Positions 8,248 through 16,723 of a stretch of DNA of 34,875 bases are shown here, piece by piece (the first letter of the stretch is position 1; every line of letters begins with the position of its first letter). The position numbers were made by a program, and so were the translations under genes. The notes under the pieces are model-generated. The model was not told where the DNA came from. It did not search any database and saw nothing but the letters and a program-made list of their open reading frames with translations. This DNA comes from Cellulomonas algicola (GTDB lineage Bacteria; Actinomycetota; Actinomycetes; Actinomycetales; Cellulomonadaceae), in the NCBI RefSeq assembly GCF_003851725.1, contig NZ_BHYL01000067.1, positions 1 through 34,875 of the forward strand, written 5' to 3'.

Positions 8248-11200
8248 ATGCCCACCGGCCCCCTGGCCCCGTCCGCGCCCCCCACCGGGGCCCGCCGGCC
8301 GGCCCGACGCACGACCGCCCTCGCGGTGCTCGTCGCGCTCCTCCTCGCCCCCCTCACGGCCCTCGGCCTCGCGAGCCCTGCGGCCGCCGCGACGGTGCGC
8401 GCCTTCACGCCCGTGTTCTCCGCGAACACCAACGGCGACATCCTCATGGCGGCCAACACGCTCATGACGTGCAACGCCACCTCGGGCACCAACTACACGA
8501 ACTGCGCCGCCGCGCGCGCGTCGAGCGTCAACCAGGCGTACTCCAACAACGACTTCACCGCGCAGTTCGTCAACGACGACGCGGACGCCTCGACGTTCAA
8601 CGCGTCGAGCGCGACGCTCACCGTGCCGGAGAACGGCTCGGTGCTGTTCGCGGCCCTCGTCTGGGGCGGGCGCACCGAGACCGCGAACGCGACCTGGTCG
8701 AACTCGGCCCTCCGCGGGAACGTCAAGCTCAAGGTCCCGGGCTCCGCGACGTACCGTGACCTCACGGCGAGCCAGGTCGACGTCAACACGTCGGACAACG
8801 GATACCAGTCGTACCTCGACGTCACGGGCCTCGTCGCGACCGCGGGCAGCGGCGTGTACACGGTCGCGAACGTCCAGTCGACGACGGGCACGACCGACGA
8901 CTACGCCGGCTGGTCGCTCGTCGTCGCAGTCGCGGACCCGGCCGCGCCGGCCCGCAACCTCACGGTGTTCACCGGCTTCGGCTCCGTCGCGTCGGGCAAC
9001 GGCATGCCGACGTTCACCGTGAGCGGCTTCCTCACGCCGCCGAGCGGGCCCGTGAAGACGACGCTCGGGGCCGTGACCTACGAGGGCGACATGGGCCTCA
9101 CCGGTGACGCGTTCCGCCTCAACTCGACGACGATCTCCGACGCGCTGAACCCCGCCACGAACCCGTTCAACTCGTCGATCAGCCGCCACGGCGTGGCCGT
9201 GCCCGGGCGTTCCCCGTCGTACAGCAACCAGCTCGGCTTCGACGCCGACCTGTTCAACGCCGACGGCATCCTGCCGAACGGCGCGACGAGCGCGAACCTC
9301 ACGCTCACCACGGGCGGCGAGACGTTCTACCCGGGCGTCGTCACGTTCGCGACCGAACTGTACGACCCGAAGCTGCTCGGCGTGAAGAGCGTCGAGGACG
9401 TCAACGGCGGGCTCGTCGAGCCCGGCGACGTGCTGCGCTACACGGTCCCCGTGCAGAACATCGGCCTCGACACCGCGTCCGACTCGCGCTTCTTCGACGC
9501 GATCCCGACGGGCACCACCTACGTGCCGGGCTCGCTCGTCGTCGACACCGTCCGGCAGACCGACGCGGCGGGCGACGGCGACGTCGGCCACTACGACGGC
9601 TCGCAGAACGGCCACGTGATCGCCTACCTCGGCTCGGGCGCGACCTCCGTGCACGGCGGCGACGTCCCCGTCTCGGCGTCCGGGTCCACCGCGCAGCACA
9701 CCGTCGTCTTCGACGTCCGGGTGAACGCCGACGCGCGCGACACCCAGAAGATCGTCAACTCGGCGGCCATGACGTACCGCGGCGCGACCACGTACGCCGC
9801 GGCGGCGTCCGCGTCCAACGTCCTGCTGAACCCGGTCGTCACGACGCCGCTGCCGGGCGTCAACCGGCCCCCGGTCGCCCAGCCGCACGTCCTGACGTTC
9901 ACGCCCGGGCCCTCGCAGCGCCGGCTCGACATCGACGTGCTCGCGAACGACAGCGACCCCGACGGGGACGTGCTGACGGTCGTCGCCGTCACCGACACCG
10001 CGGGCGGCACCGCCGAGATCCTGCCCGACGGCCGGATCCGCTACACGCCGCGCGACGACTTCGCCGGTCGTGACGTGTTCACCTACACGATCCAGGACCC
10101 GGGCGGCTACCGCGCGACCACGTCGGTGCAGATCGAGGTGCTCAACACCGCGCCGAACGCCGTCGCCGACACCGCGACCACGCGCGGCGCCACGCCCGTG
10201 GACGTCGACGTGCTCGTCAACGACACCGACCCCAACGGCGACACGCTGCGCCTGCGGTCCGCCGGACCGACGAGCGCCAACGGCGGCACGGTCACCGTCC
10301 TCGACGGCGACACCGTGACCTACACACCGCGCGCCGGCTTCAAGGGCACGGACACGTTCGAGTACGTCGTCGAGGACTCGCGCGGCCTGACCGACACGGC
10401 CGTCGTGACCGTCACGGTCACGAACAACGCGCCCGTCGCGGTCGCGGACTCCTACACCGTCAACACGGGCGCCACGCGGTCGATCTCGGTGCTGGCCAAC
10501 GACACCGACGCCGACGGCGACCCGCTCACCGCGGTCCTCGTCACCGGTCCGGCGCACGGCACGCTGACGCTCAACCCGAACGGCACCGGCACGTACACGC
10601 CGAGCGGCTCGTACCGCGGGACGGACTCGTTCACCTACCGGGTGTCCGACGGCACCGCGCAGTCGACCGTCGTCACGGTCACCTTCACCGTCAACGGCGC
10701 ACCGACAGCCGGCGACGACACCGCGACGGTCGCGGCCGGGCAGACGTCGGTCGACGTCGACGTCCTGACGAACGACGCGGACGCCGAGGGCGACCTCACG
10801 GTCACCGTGACCGGCGCGCCCGCGCACGGCACGACCGCCGTCCAGGCCGACGGCACCGTCCGGTACACGCCGAGCACCGGCTGGGCCGGCACCGACCGGT
10901 TCACCTACACGGTGACCGACGAGGGCGGGCTCACGGACACCGCGGAGGTCGTCGTGACCGTCGCGAACACCCCGCCGGTCGCCGTCGACGACACCGCCAG
11001 CACCGCGACGAACACGTCGGCGAGCCACGTCGCCGTGCTCGCCAACGACACCGACGTGAACGTCACCGCCGGGGTCCCCGGGCAGTCGCTGCGCATCGTC
11101 TCCGCGACCGCGGACCGCGGCACGGTCGACGTCGAGACCGACGGGACGCTGAGCGTCCACCCGCCGACCGGCTTCTCCGGCACGATCGTCGTGACCTACA

Positions 11201-12534
11201 CGGTCGGCGACGGCGCGGGCGGCACCGACGTCGGCGAGCTCCGCGTGACCGTCGCCAACGGCTCGCCGTCCGCGGTCGCCGACGGCCCCGTCACCACGCC
11301 GACCGACCGGTCCGTGCTGGTCGACGTGCTCGACAACGACACCGACCCGAACACGGCCGACGTGCTGTCGATCGTCCCGGGCTCGGTCACGACGCCCCGC
11401 GACTCCGGCGGCACCGCCCGCGGCACGGCCGCGATCGAGAACGGCGAGGTCCGCTACACGCCGCCGACCGGCTGGGCCGGCACCGTGACGTTCACCTACG
11501 ACGTCACCGACGGCGACGTGACGGCCACCGGCACGGTCACCGTGACCGTCGCCAACGCCGCGCCCGTCGCGGTCGACGACACCGCCTCCACGGCGTCCGG
11601 CACGCCCGTCACCGTGGACGTGCTCGGCGACGACACCGACGCGAACATCCCGGGCACCGACCAGGTGCTCGTCGTCACCGGTGCCACCGCCGACAACGGT
11701 GCGACCGTCGTCGTCGAGACCGACGGCCGCCTGACCGTCACGCCGGCCGCGGGCTTCGCGGGCGACGTCACCGTCACCTACACCGTGTCCGACGGTGCGG
11801 GCGGCACGGACACCGGGACGCTCGTCGTCACCGTCGCCAACGCGGCACCCGTCGCTCCCGCGGTCACCGGGACGACCCCGTACGCGACGCCCGTCGAGCT
11901 GGACCTGCTGGACGGCGTCACCGACGCCAACGGCGACCCGCTCACCGTGACGGTCGGCACCCCCACCGGCGCCGACGGCACCACGCGCGGCACCGTGACC
12001 GTCACGAACGGCGTCGCGACCTACACCCCGCCCGCCGGGTTCTCCGGCACCGTGACCTTCACCTACACCGTCGACGACGGGACCGACACGACCACCGCCA
12101 CGGTGACCGTCACCGTCGGGAACGCCGCACCGGTCGTCGTGAAGGCCCCCTCGGGCGGCACGAAGGTCACGACCGGCACGGGCACCTCGGTGACGATCGA
12201 CGTCCTCGCCGACGTCACCGACCCCGACGGCGGCACGGTCACCGTCGTCGACGTCACGCAGCCGTCGTCCGGCGTCGTGGCGATCGTCGACGGCAAGCTC
12301 GTCTACACCCCGGCGCCCGGCTTCACGGGCACCGTGACCTTCACCTACACGGTGGTCGACGACCAGGGCGCCCGCACCACGGGCACCGTCACGGTCGAGG
12401 TGGTCGACGGGCGGGCGGCGCTCGCCACGACCGGCGCGGAGGTCGCGACCGTCGGCGGGGCCGCGCTCCTGCTCCTCGCCCTCGGCGCGACGCTGGTCGC
12501 CGTGCGGCGTCGCCGGGCGGTCACGACCGCCTGA
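8248..12534 (+). CDS. Large wall-anchored surface protein with DUF11-like region, nine cadherin-like repeats and LATTG signal
   Basis: A secreted 1428-residue protein. Residues 1-48 are a long signal peptide (ARRPARR, hydrophobic core, SPAAAA). Residues about 50-370 form a globular head with a Cys pair in LMTCNATSGTNYTNC and many Asn/Thr/Ser residues. About 373-530 resembles a DUF11 (isopeptide/beta-sandwich) domain beginning DPKLLGVKSVEDVNG. From about 539 to 1385 come nine tandem repeats of the Big_9/cadherin-like type, each opening with N-x-x-P-V-A-x-x-D, carrying ND-D-x-x-G-D-x-L and YTP motifs and closing with FTYTV-x-D-x-x-G. LATTG at 1392, a hydrophobic helix and RRRR finish the protein, a sortase signal of the LAxTG class. 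ATG at 8248 has only a weak ribosome site. The acidic loops suggest calcium-rigidified stalk repeats displaying the head domain; the binding target is unknown. Confidence 0.92.
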   Translation: MPTGPLAPSAPPTGARRPARRTTALAVLVALLLAPLTALGLASPAAAATVRAFTPVFSANTNGDILMAANTLMTCNATSGTNYTNCAAARASSVNQAYSNNDFTAQFVNDDADASTFNASSATLTVPENGSVLFAALVWGGRTETANATWSNSALRGNVKLKVPGSATYRDLTASQVDVNTSDNGYQSYLDVTGLVATAGSGVYTVANVQSTTGTTDDYAGWSLVVAVADPAAPARNLTVFTGFGSVASGNGMPTFTVSGFLTPPSGPVKTTLGAVTYEGDMGLTGDAFRLNSTTISDALNPATNPFNSSISRHGVAVPGRSPSYSNQLGFDADLFNADGILPNGATSANLTLTTGGETFYPGVVTFATELYDPKLLGVKSVEDVNGGLVEPGDVLRYTVPVQNIGLDTASDSRFFDAIPTGTTYVPGSLVVDTVRQTDAAGDGDVGHYDGSQNGHVIAYLGSGATSVHGGDVPVSASGSTAQHTVVFDVRVNADARDTQKIVNSAAMTYRGATTYAAAASASNVLLNPVVTTPLPGVNRPPVAQPHVLTFTPGPSQRRLDIDVLANDSDPDGDVLTVVAVTDTAGGTAEILPDGRIRYTPRDDFAGRDVFTYTIQDPGGYRATTSVQIEVLNTAPNAVADTATTRGATPVDVDVLVNDTDPNGDTLRLRSAGPTSANGGTVTVLDGDTVTYTPRAGFKGTDTFEYVVEDSRGLTDTAVVTVTVTNNAPVAVADSYTVNTGATRSISVLANDTDADGDPLTAVLVTGPAHGTLTLNPNGTGTYTPSGSYRGTDSFTYRVSDGTAQSTVVTVTFTVNGAPTAGDDTATVAAGQTSVDVDVLTNDADAEGDLTVTVTGAPAHGTTAVQADGTVRYTPSTGWAGTDRFTYTVTDEGGLTDTAEVVVTVANTPPVAVDDTASTATNTSASHVAVLANDTDVNVTAGVPGQSLRIVSATADRGTVDVETDGTLSVHPPTGFSGTIVVTYTVGDGAGGTDVGELRVTVANGSPSAVADGPVTTPTDRSVLVDVLDNDTDPNTADVLSIVPGSVTTPRDSGGTARGTAAIENGEVRYTPPTGWAGTVTFTYDVTDGDVTATGTVTVTVANAAPVAVDDTASTASGTPVTVDVLGDDTDANIPGTDQVLVVTGATADNGATVVVETDGRLTVTPAAGFAGDVTVTYTVSDGAGGTDTGTLVVTVANAAPVAPAVTGTTPYATPVELDLLDGVTDANGDPLTVTVGTPTGADGTTRGTVTVTNGVATYTPPAGFSGTVTFTYTVDDGTDTTTATVTVTVGNAAPVVVKAPSGGTKVTTGTGTSVTIDVLADVTDPDGGTVTVVDVTQPSSGVVAIVDGKLVYTPAPGFTGTVTFTYTVVDDQGARTTGTVTVEVVDGRAALATTGAEVATVGGAALLLLALGATLVAVRRRRAVTTA

Positions 12535-12555
12535 CGCCTCGACGCCGACACCATC

Positions 12556-12585
12556 GGAGCCCGGTCCCCCAGGGGGCCGGGCTCC
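12556..12585. terminator. Bidirectional terminator between the surface protein and SanA-like genes
   Basis: GGAGCCCGG (12556-12564) pairs perfectly with CCGGGCTCC (12577-12585); the intervening TCCCCCAGGGGG can extend the stem. It lies between two convergent genes and can serve both. Confidence 0.75.
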
Positions 12586-12620
12586 GGTGCGTCGGGCCGC
12601 CGGCGGTCGCGGCGGTGCGG

Positions 12621-13283
12621 TCAGCCGTCGGCCGTCGCGAGCGCGTCGTCGACGCCGGTCTCGCGCGGGCCGCCGAGCGCGGGCGGGCGGGACGTCGCGG
12701 CGTCCCACGCCGCACGCAGCGACGCCGGCACCTCCCGGACCCGGTACACGACGGCCTTCGCGGGCTCGACGCTCGCCGCCGACACCCCGACCCCCGTCAC
12801 GTCGATCCCCGCCTCGCGGCAGGAGAAGAGCATGCGGCGCAGGTGGTAGCTCTGCGTGACGACGACGGCCTGCTCGACGCCGAACACGTCGTGCGCGCGC
12901 ACGCACGTGTCGTGCGTGTCGAGCCCGGCGTGATCCCGCACGATGCGACCCGCGGGGACGCCCCGGTCGACGAGCCAGTCGCGCATCGCGGTCGGCTCGT
13001 CGTGCCAGCGCGTGCTGTTGTCGCCGCTCACGAGCACCACCTGGACCGTGCCGCGCGCGTAGAGGTCCGCGGCCGCGTCGAGGCGACGCCGCAGGTACGT
13101 CGACGGGCTGCCGTCGGGCCGCAGCCCCGCCCCCGGGACGATGACGACGGGCGTGTCCGCGACGTCATCGACCGACGCGCGGACGGCCGACTGCCCGACG
13201 CCCTGCACGACGAGGAACGTCCCGAGCACGGCCGCGCCGAGCACGCCCGCGCCCACCGTCACCAGCCTCCGCACCCTCGCCAC
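12621..13283 (-). CDS. SanA/YdcF-like (DUF218) envelope protein
   Basis: About 220 residues. The N-terminus has basic residues and one hydrophobic helix (LVTVGAGVLGAAVLGTFLVV), then a DUF218 domain with VVIVPGAGL, a Tyr/Leu/Arg-rich helix (STYLRRRLDAAADLY), VVLVSGDN, a Met/Arg helix, DHAGLDTHDTCVRA and VVVTQSYHLRRMLF. These match E. coli SanA (vancomycin high-temperature exclusion) motif by motif. SanA affects envelope barrier function, but its biochemical activity is not known. The start is uncertain: GTG at 13281-13283 puts the helix at the normal distance, yet no clear ribosome site is visible; a frame open further upstream would add about 34 atypical residues. Convergent with the surface-protein gene. 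Confidence 0.82.
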   Translation of the reverse strand: MARVRRLVTVGAGVLGAAVLGTFLVVQGVGQSAVRASVDDVADTPVVIVPGAGLRPDGSPSTYLRRRLDAAADLYARGTVQVVLVSGDNSTRWHDEPTAMRDWLVDRGVPAGRIVRDHAGLDTHDTCVRAHDVFGVEQAVVVTQSYHLRRMLFSCREAGIDVTGVGVSAASVEPAKAVVYRVREVPASLRAAWDAATSRPPALGGPRETGVDDALATADG

Positions 13284-13421
13284 GGCGGCGATGCTAAGCC
13301 GGGCGCCGTCGCCGCGTCGGCGAAACCCGCGACATCGCCACGAGATCGCGACATCCGGGTCACTCCCCGTGGCGAGAGCGTCCACTCGCGACCGGTCCTG
13401 CGCGGGCGCGTCCGGCGGCCG

Positions 13422-13515
13422 GGCGCGCGGGGCCGTCGAGCGGGAGCGACCAGACGTCAGGTCATCGGGGCGCGCGGGGCCGTCGAGCGGAAGCGACCGG
13501 ACGTCAGGTCAGCGG
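13422..13515. repeat. 47-bp tandem direct repeat covering the end of the GH35 gene
   Basis: Two copies of 47 bp (13422-13468 and 13469-13515) differ at three positions, and a third begins for about 8 bases after 13516. The copy nearer the gene contains the GH35 stop codon and the codons before it. The outer copy repeats the same gene end, including an in-phase TGA preceded by codons for A-P-M-T instead of A-P-L-T. Confidence 0.85.
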
Positions 13516-15909
13516 GGCGCGCCAGGTCCTCGAGCGGGTCAGGGCGACCGCGTCCAGCGAGCCGAGCGGGCCCTCGACCGAGCGGCGACGGTCCGCCGCC
13601 TCCGCGGGCAGCCACACCGCGGCGTCCGGGTGCAGCGGGAGCACGCGCACCGACACGCGGTCCCCCTCGGCACCGGGCAGCACGTCGAGGTCGACGTCCC
13701 ACGGCGTCCCGTCCCAGAACCGGTCGGCCACGACGCGACCGTCGACGAGCAGCTGCGCGACGTCCCCCGCCCACGCGACGTGCAGGTGCCGGACGGTCCC
13801 GTCGACGGGCACGCCGACGTCGGCGAGCCGGTGCTCGGCGGAGAGCTCCGCGACCCGGTCCGCCGAGGGCGCCGACGCCCGACCCTCGTGCGCGCCGTAC
13901 GACACCGCGGGCTCGCCTGCGGCGCGCACCGGCGTCGTCACGACCGCGACGGCCCCGACGGCCCCCGCCGCGACGTCACCGACAGCATCCGCGGACCCGT
14001 CGTCGGCGGCCCGGCCCGTCCCCGCACGCACGTCGAGCCGCTGCCAGCCGTCCGGGGTCCACCGCTGCACGAGGGGCAGCGACGACGCACGCACGACGAC
14101 CTCGTCGTCCTCGAGCCACAGCGGGTCGGCGCTGCGCAGCAGCACCCGACCGTCGGGCCCGTCGAGCACCCACACGCGATCGGCGTCGGCGGCACCGAGG
14201 ACGAGCACCCGTCCGCCCGCGGCGCCCGCGTGAGCCGCGCGGTCCGCGTCGTCCGCGTGGGCCGCGCGCCCCCGAGGCGCGTGCAGCACGACGACGCCCC
14301 CCGTCCTCTCGTCGAGCGCACGGACACCGGGCGCGACGGTCCAGCCGTCGCCGGACACGCGCACGTCGGGGTCGACGACGACCTCGACCGGCACCCCGGC
14401 CGACGCGAGGAGCACGAGCGTCCCGTCGGGCAGCGTCGTGAGCGCGGAGGCCGTGGCCCAGCGCAGCCGCACCGGCACGCCGCCGGCCGCCGTGACGTCG
14501 AGCCCGAACGGCCAGCGCGCGAGCGTGCCCGCGGGCACGTCGGTCGGCCGCGACGGCAGCACGACCGGCCCGGACGGCAGGTCGACCTGCACCTGCACGC
14601 CGCGCAGCGTGGGCAGCGGGACGTGCGGCTGGTGCCAGACGACGAAGACGAACCCGGTGCCGTCGGCCTCGCGCACCGACCAGCGCAGCGTCGCGCTGTC
14701 GTCGACGCCCGACGGCAGCGCGTCGGGCAGCGTCGAGGGCATGGTCGCGAGCACCGGCCCGAACGCCGCGAGGAACGCGTGCTGCGTGCGCAGGGCCGCG
14801 TGCGAGGGCGCGAGGAGCCCGGCGGCGCCGACCGGGGCGTGGAAGTCGTAGTCGTACGACGGCAGGTCGTTCGGGTAGCCGGTCGCGTGCGACTCCTGCA
14901 GGTCCGGGCCGGGGTTCGAGCCGCCCGCGTACATGTAGTAGCCCTGCCACGCGGACCCGGACGCGACCTTGCCGTGCGCGACGGCCGCCACGTCGAGCGC
15001 CGACGGCACGGGACGCCGGTGGTACGTCGTGGCCATGCCACCGCCGAGCTCGCACGTCGCGGGCGGGAACGCGGTGTCGCGGTCGACGGTCGGCGCGCCC
15101 TCCTCGCCGCGGACGTCGGCGCCGATCCCGGGGTCGTCCCACGTGTGCGACACCTGGTAGTGCGCGCGGAAGGTGTCGTGCCACCCGGCGTCGGCGTCCA
15201 CCCAGAACCCGTCGCCGTACCCGCCGTACAGCGGCAGCACCTCGCCCGCGGGCAGCTGTGCGCCGCCCCACGCCGTCGCGGTCCACAGCGGCGCGCTCAG
15301 CCCGGCCTCCCGGGCCAGCCGCTTGAGCGTCGCGAGGTGACCGGGCTGGTCGTAGAGCTCGTTGTCGAGCTGGATGCCGAGCACCGGACCGTCCGGCCCG
15401 CACAGCGCGCCGAGCTCGACGCCGAGCCGCCCGAACCACCCGCGCACCAGGTCGAGGTAGCCGGGGTCGTCGGTGCGGTGCCGCACGGGCGCGTCCTGCA
15501 CCCAGTCGGGGAACCCGCCGTTGCGCACCTCGCCGTGGCACCACGGCCCGATCCGCAGCACGACGCGCAGCCCCTCCTCCGCGCACGTGCGCACGAATGC
15601 CGCGACGTCGAGGCCGTCGTCGAACCGCGCCGCGCCGCGCACGGGCTCGTGGTGGGCCCAGATCACGTACGTCGCGACGACGTCGACGCCGCCCGACCGC
15701 ACGAGCCGCAGCGTCTCGCGCCACCGCGACCGCGGGACGCGGGAGTAGTGGACCTCGCCCGACACGGGGATCCAGGGCGTGCCGTCGCGCTCGAGCCACC
15801 GCGACGTCAGCGCGAGCCCGGGCCGCACGTCCTCGTCGTTCGCCATCGCCGGCCGGGTGAGCGGCTCCGACCAGCCGGTGGGGCGCACGCGCGGGAGGTG
15901 GTCGGGCAC
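13504..15909 (-). CDS. Glycoside hydrolase family 35 beta-galactosidase, cytoplasmic
   Basis: An 801-residue enzyme predicted to remove terminal beta-galactose from oligosaccharides inside the cell; there is no signal peptide. The start is GTG at 15907-15909, with GAGGAG about 7 bases upstream; an in-frame ATG 21 codons later is the alternative. The TIM barrel shows family signatures: SGEVHYSRVPRSRW (about 50-62), YVIWAHHEP, GPWCHGEVRNGGFPDW, and VLGIQLDNELYD with the acid/base Glu near residue 184. The nucleophile is probably the Glu in TCELGGGM near 287, although this context differs from the TEYWTGW of well-studied members. The C-terminal 400 residues form beta-sandwich and jelly-roll domains. 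It lies downstream of nrdI with a 190-base gap and has no sugar transporter or regulator next to it. The 3' end is duplicated (47-bp repeat). Confidence 0.9.
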   Translation of the reverse strand: MPDHLPRVRPTGWSEPLTRPAMANDEDVRPGLALTSRWLERDGTPWIPVSGEVHYSRVPRSRWRETLRLVRSGGVDVVATYVIWAHHEPVRGAARFDDGLDVAAFVRTCAEEGLRVVLRIGPWCHGEVRNGGFPDWVQDAPVRHRTDDPGYLDLVRGWFGRLGVELGALCGPDGPVLGIQLDNELYDQPGHLATLKRLAREAGLSAPLWTATAWGGAQLPAGEVLPLYGGYGDGFWVDADAGWHDTFRAHYQVSHTWDDPGIGADVRGEEGAPTVDRDTAFPPATCELGGGMATTYHRRPVPSALDVAAVAHGKVASGSAWQGYYMYAGGSNPGPDLQESHATGYPNDLPSYDYDFHAPVGAAGLLAPSHAALRTQHAFLAAFGPVLATMPSTLPDALPSGVDDSATLRWSVREADGTGFVFVVWHQPHVPLPTLRGVQVQVDLPSGPVVLPSRPTDVPAGTLARWPFGLDVTAAGGVPVRLRWATASALTTLPDGTLVLLASAGVPVEVVVDPDVRVSGDGWTVAPGVRALDERTGGVVVLHAPRGRAAHADDADRAAHAGAAGGRVLVLGAADADRVWVLDGPDGRVLLRSADPLWLEDDEVVVRASSLPLVQRWTPDGWQRLDVRAGTGRAADDGSADAVGDVAAGAVGAVAVVTTPVRAAGEPAVSYGAHEGRASAPSADRVAELSAEHRLADVGVPVDGTVRHLHVAWAGDVAQLLVDGRVVADRFWDGTPWDVDLDVLPGAEGDRVSVRVLPLHPDAAVWLPAEAADRRRSVEGPLGSLDAVALTRSRTWRAPLT

Positions 15910-16099
15910 GGAGAGGCTCCTCGTCGTCGGGGGTCGCCGGCCTGTCGGGCGTCCGCCGGCGCCCCACTCTCGCACGTTCCGACGCCCGACTGTGCACGGT
16001 CCCACACCGGTCGGCCCGCGTGTCCTCCGCGCCTGCCCGGCCGGTCCGGCGCGAGCGACGCCGTCCGCAGGGCCCGGTCGTCCGCCGCCCGCGCGCAGG

Positions 16100-16573
16100 T
16101 CAGCCGGCGACCGTGCTCGCGTGCGCGCCCGCGAGCGCACGGTCGAGGTCCGCGAGGATCTCCCGGCACCGCGCGACGTCCCACGGCGTCCCGGCGAGCT
16201 CGAACTCGAACAGCACCGGCCGCCCGGACCGTGCCGCGATCTCGCGGCAGGCCATCTGGTAGTGCGTGCCGAAGTTGCGGTTGCCCGACCCCATGACGCC
16301 GACCAGCGCACGACGGTTGACGGGCGAGCGCAGGAACCGCCGCACCCCCTCGGGGATCGTGTCGTTCGCCGGGTTGCCCGTCTTGTAGGACGGGGTGAGG
16401 AGCACCCACGGCCCGTCGACCTCGGACAGCCGGTGCTGCCGCTCCGCGAGGTTGCGCACGGGCCGGTCCAGCCGCTCGGCGAACGTCCGCACGAGGCCCG
16501 ACGTCGACGAGTAGTAGTAGACGGGCGTCTGCCGCGCGCCCTCGTCCTGCGTCGCACCCGGGTCCGTCGTCAC
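16100..16573 (-). CDS. nrdI: NrdI flavodoxin, class Ib ribonucleotide reductase activator (isolated gene)
   Basis: About 157 residues. NrdI is a small FMN protein that supplies oxidant to build the dimanganese-tyrosyl radical cofactor of NrdF. Visible are the phosphate-binding loop YYSSTSGLVRTF, VLLTPSYKTGN, VGVMGSGNRNFGTHY and FEFELAGTPWDV, all matching NrdI in order and spacing. The normal neighbours nrdH, nrdE and nrdF are absent here: GH35 lies downstream and a divergent kinase upstream. The start is probably GTG at 16571-16573, which has no good ribosome site. A three-codon ORF (ATG ACG ACG TGA, 16570-16581) overlaps it so that TGA and GTG share bases, which could allow coupling. The first dozen residues are a non-conserved tail. 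Confidence 0.9.
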   Translation of the reverse strand: MTTDPGATQDEGARQTPVYYYSSTSGLVRTFAERLDRPVRNLAERQHRLSEVDGPWVLLTPSYKTGNPANDTIPEGVRRFLRSPVNRRALVGVMGSGNRNFGTHYQMACREIAARSGRPVLFEFELAGTPWDVARCREILADLDRALAGAHASTVAG

Positions 16574-16723
16574 GTCGTCATGCTCGCCCGCACAGCGGCG
16601 CGGGACGTAGGACCCAGGGCCCGGGCACCCACCGCCGAGACCGGCTGCAGGCGACGGCGACGCGCCGCGAGACGGCGGGTATTCGACTGGCCCCCCGCGT
16701 CGCGACGTGCCCACGATGCGAAC

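Noticed and set aside
367-12534. Regular repeats that could be taken for a CRISPR array or satellite
   Set aside because: The periodicity is about 285-315 bases, in frame, and divergent at DNA level; these are protein domain repeats.
13457-13774. A 105-codon minus frame ending at the outer copy of the 47-bp repeat
   Set aside because: It is a shifted reading of the GH35 gene end; its stop comes only from the duplicated segment.
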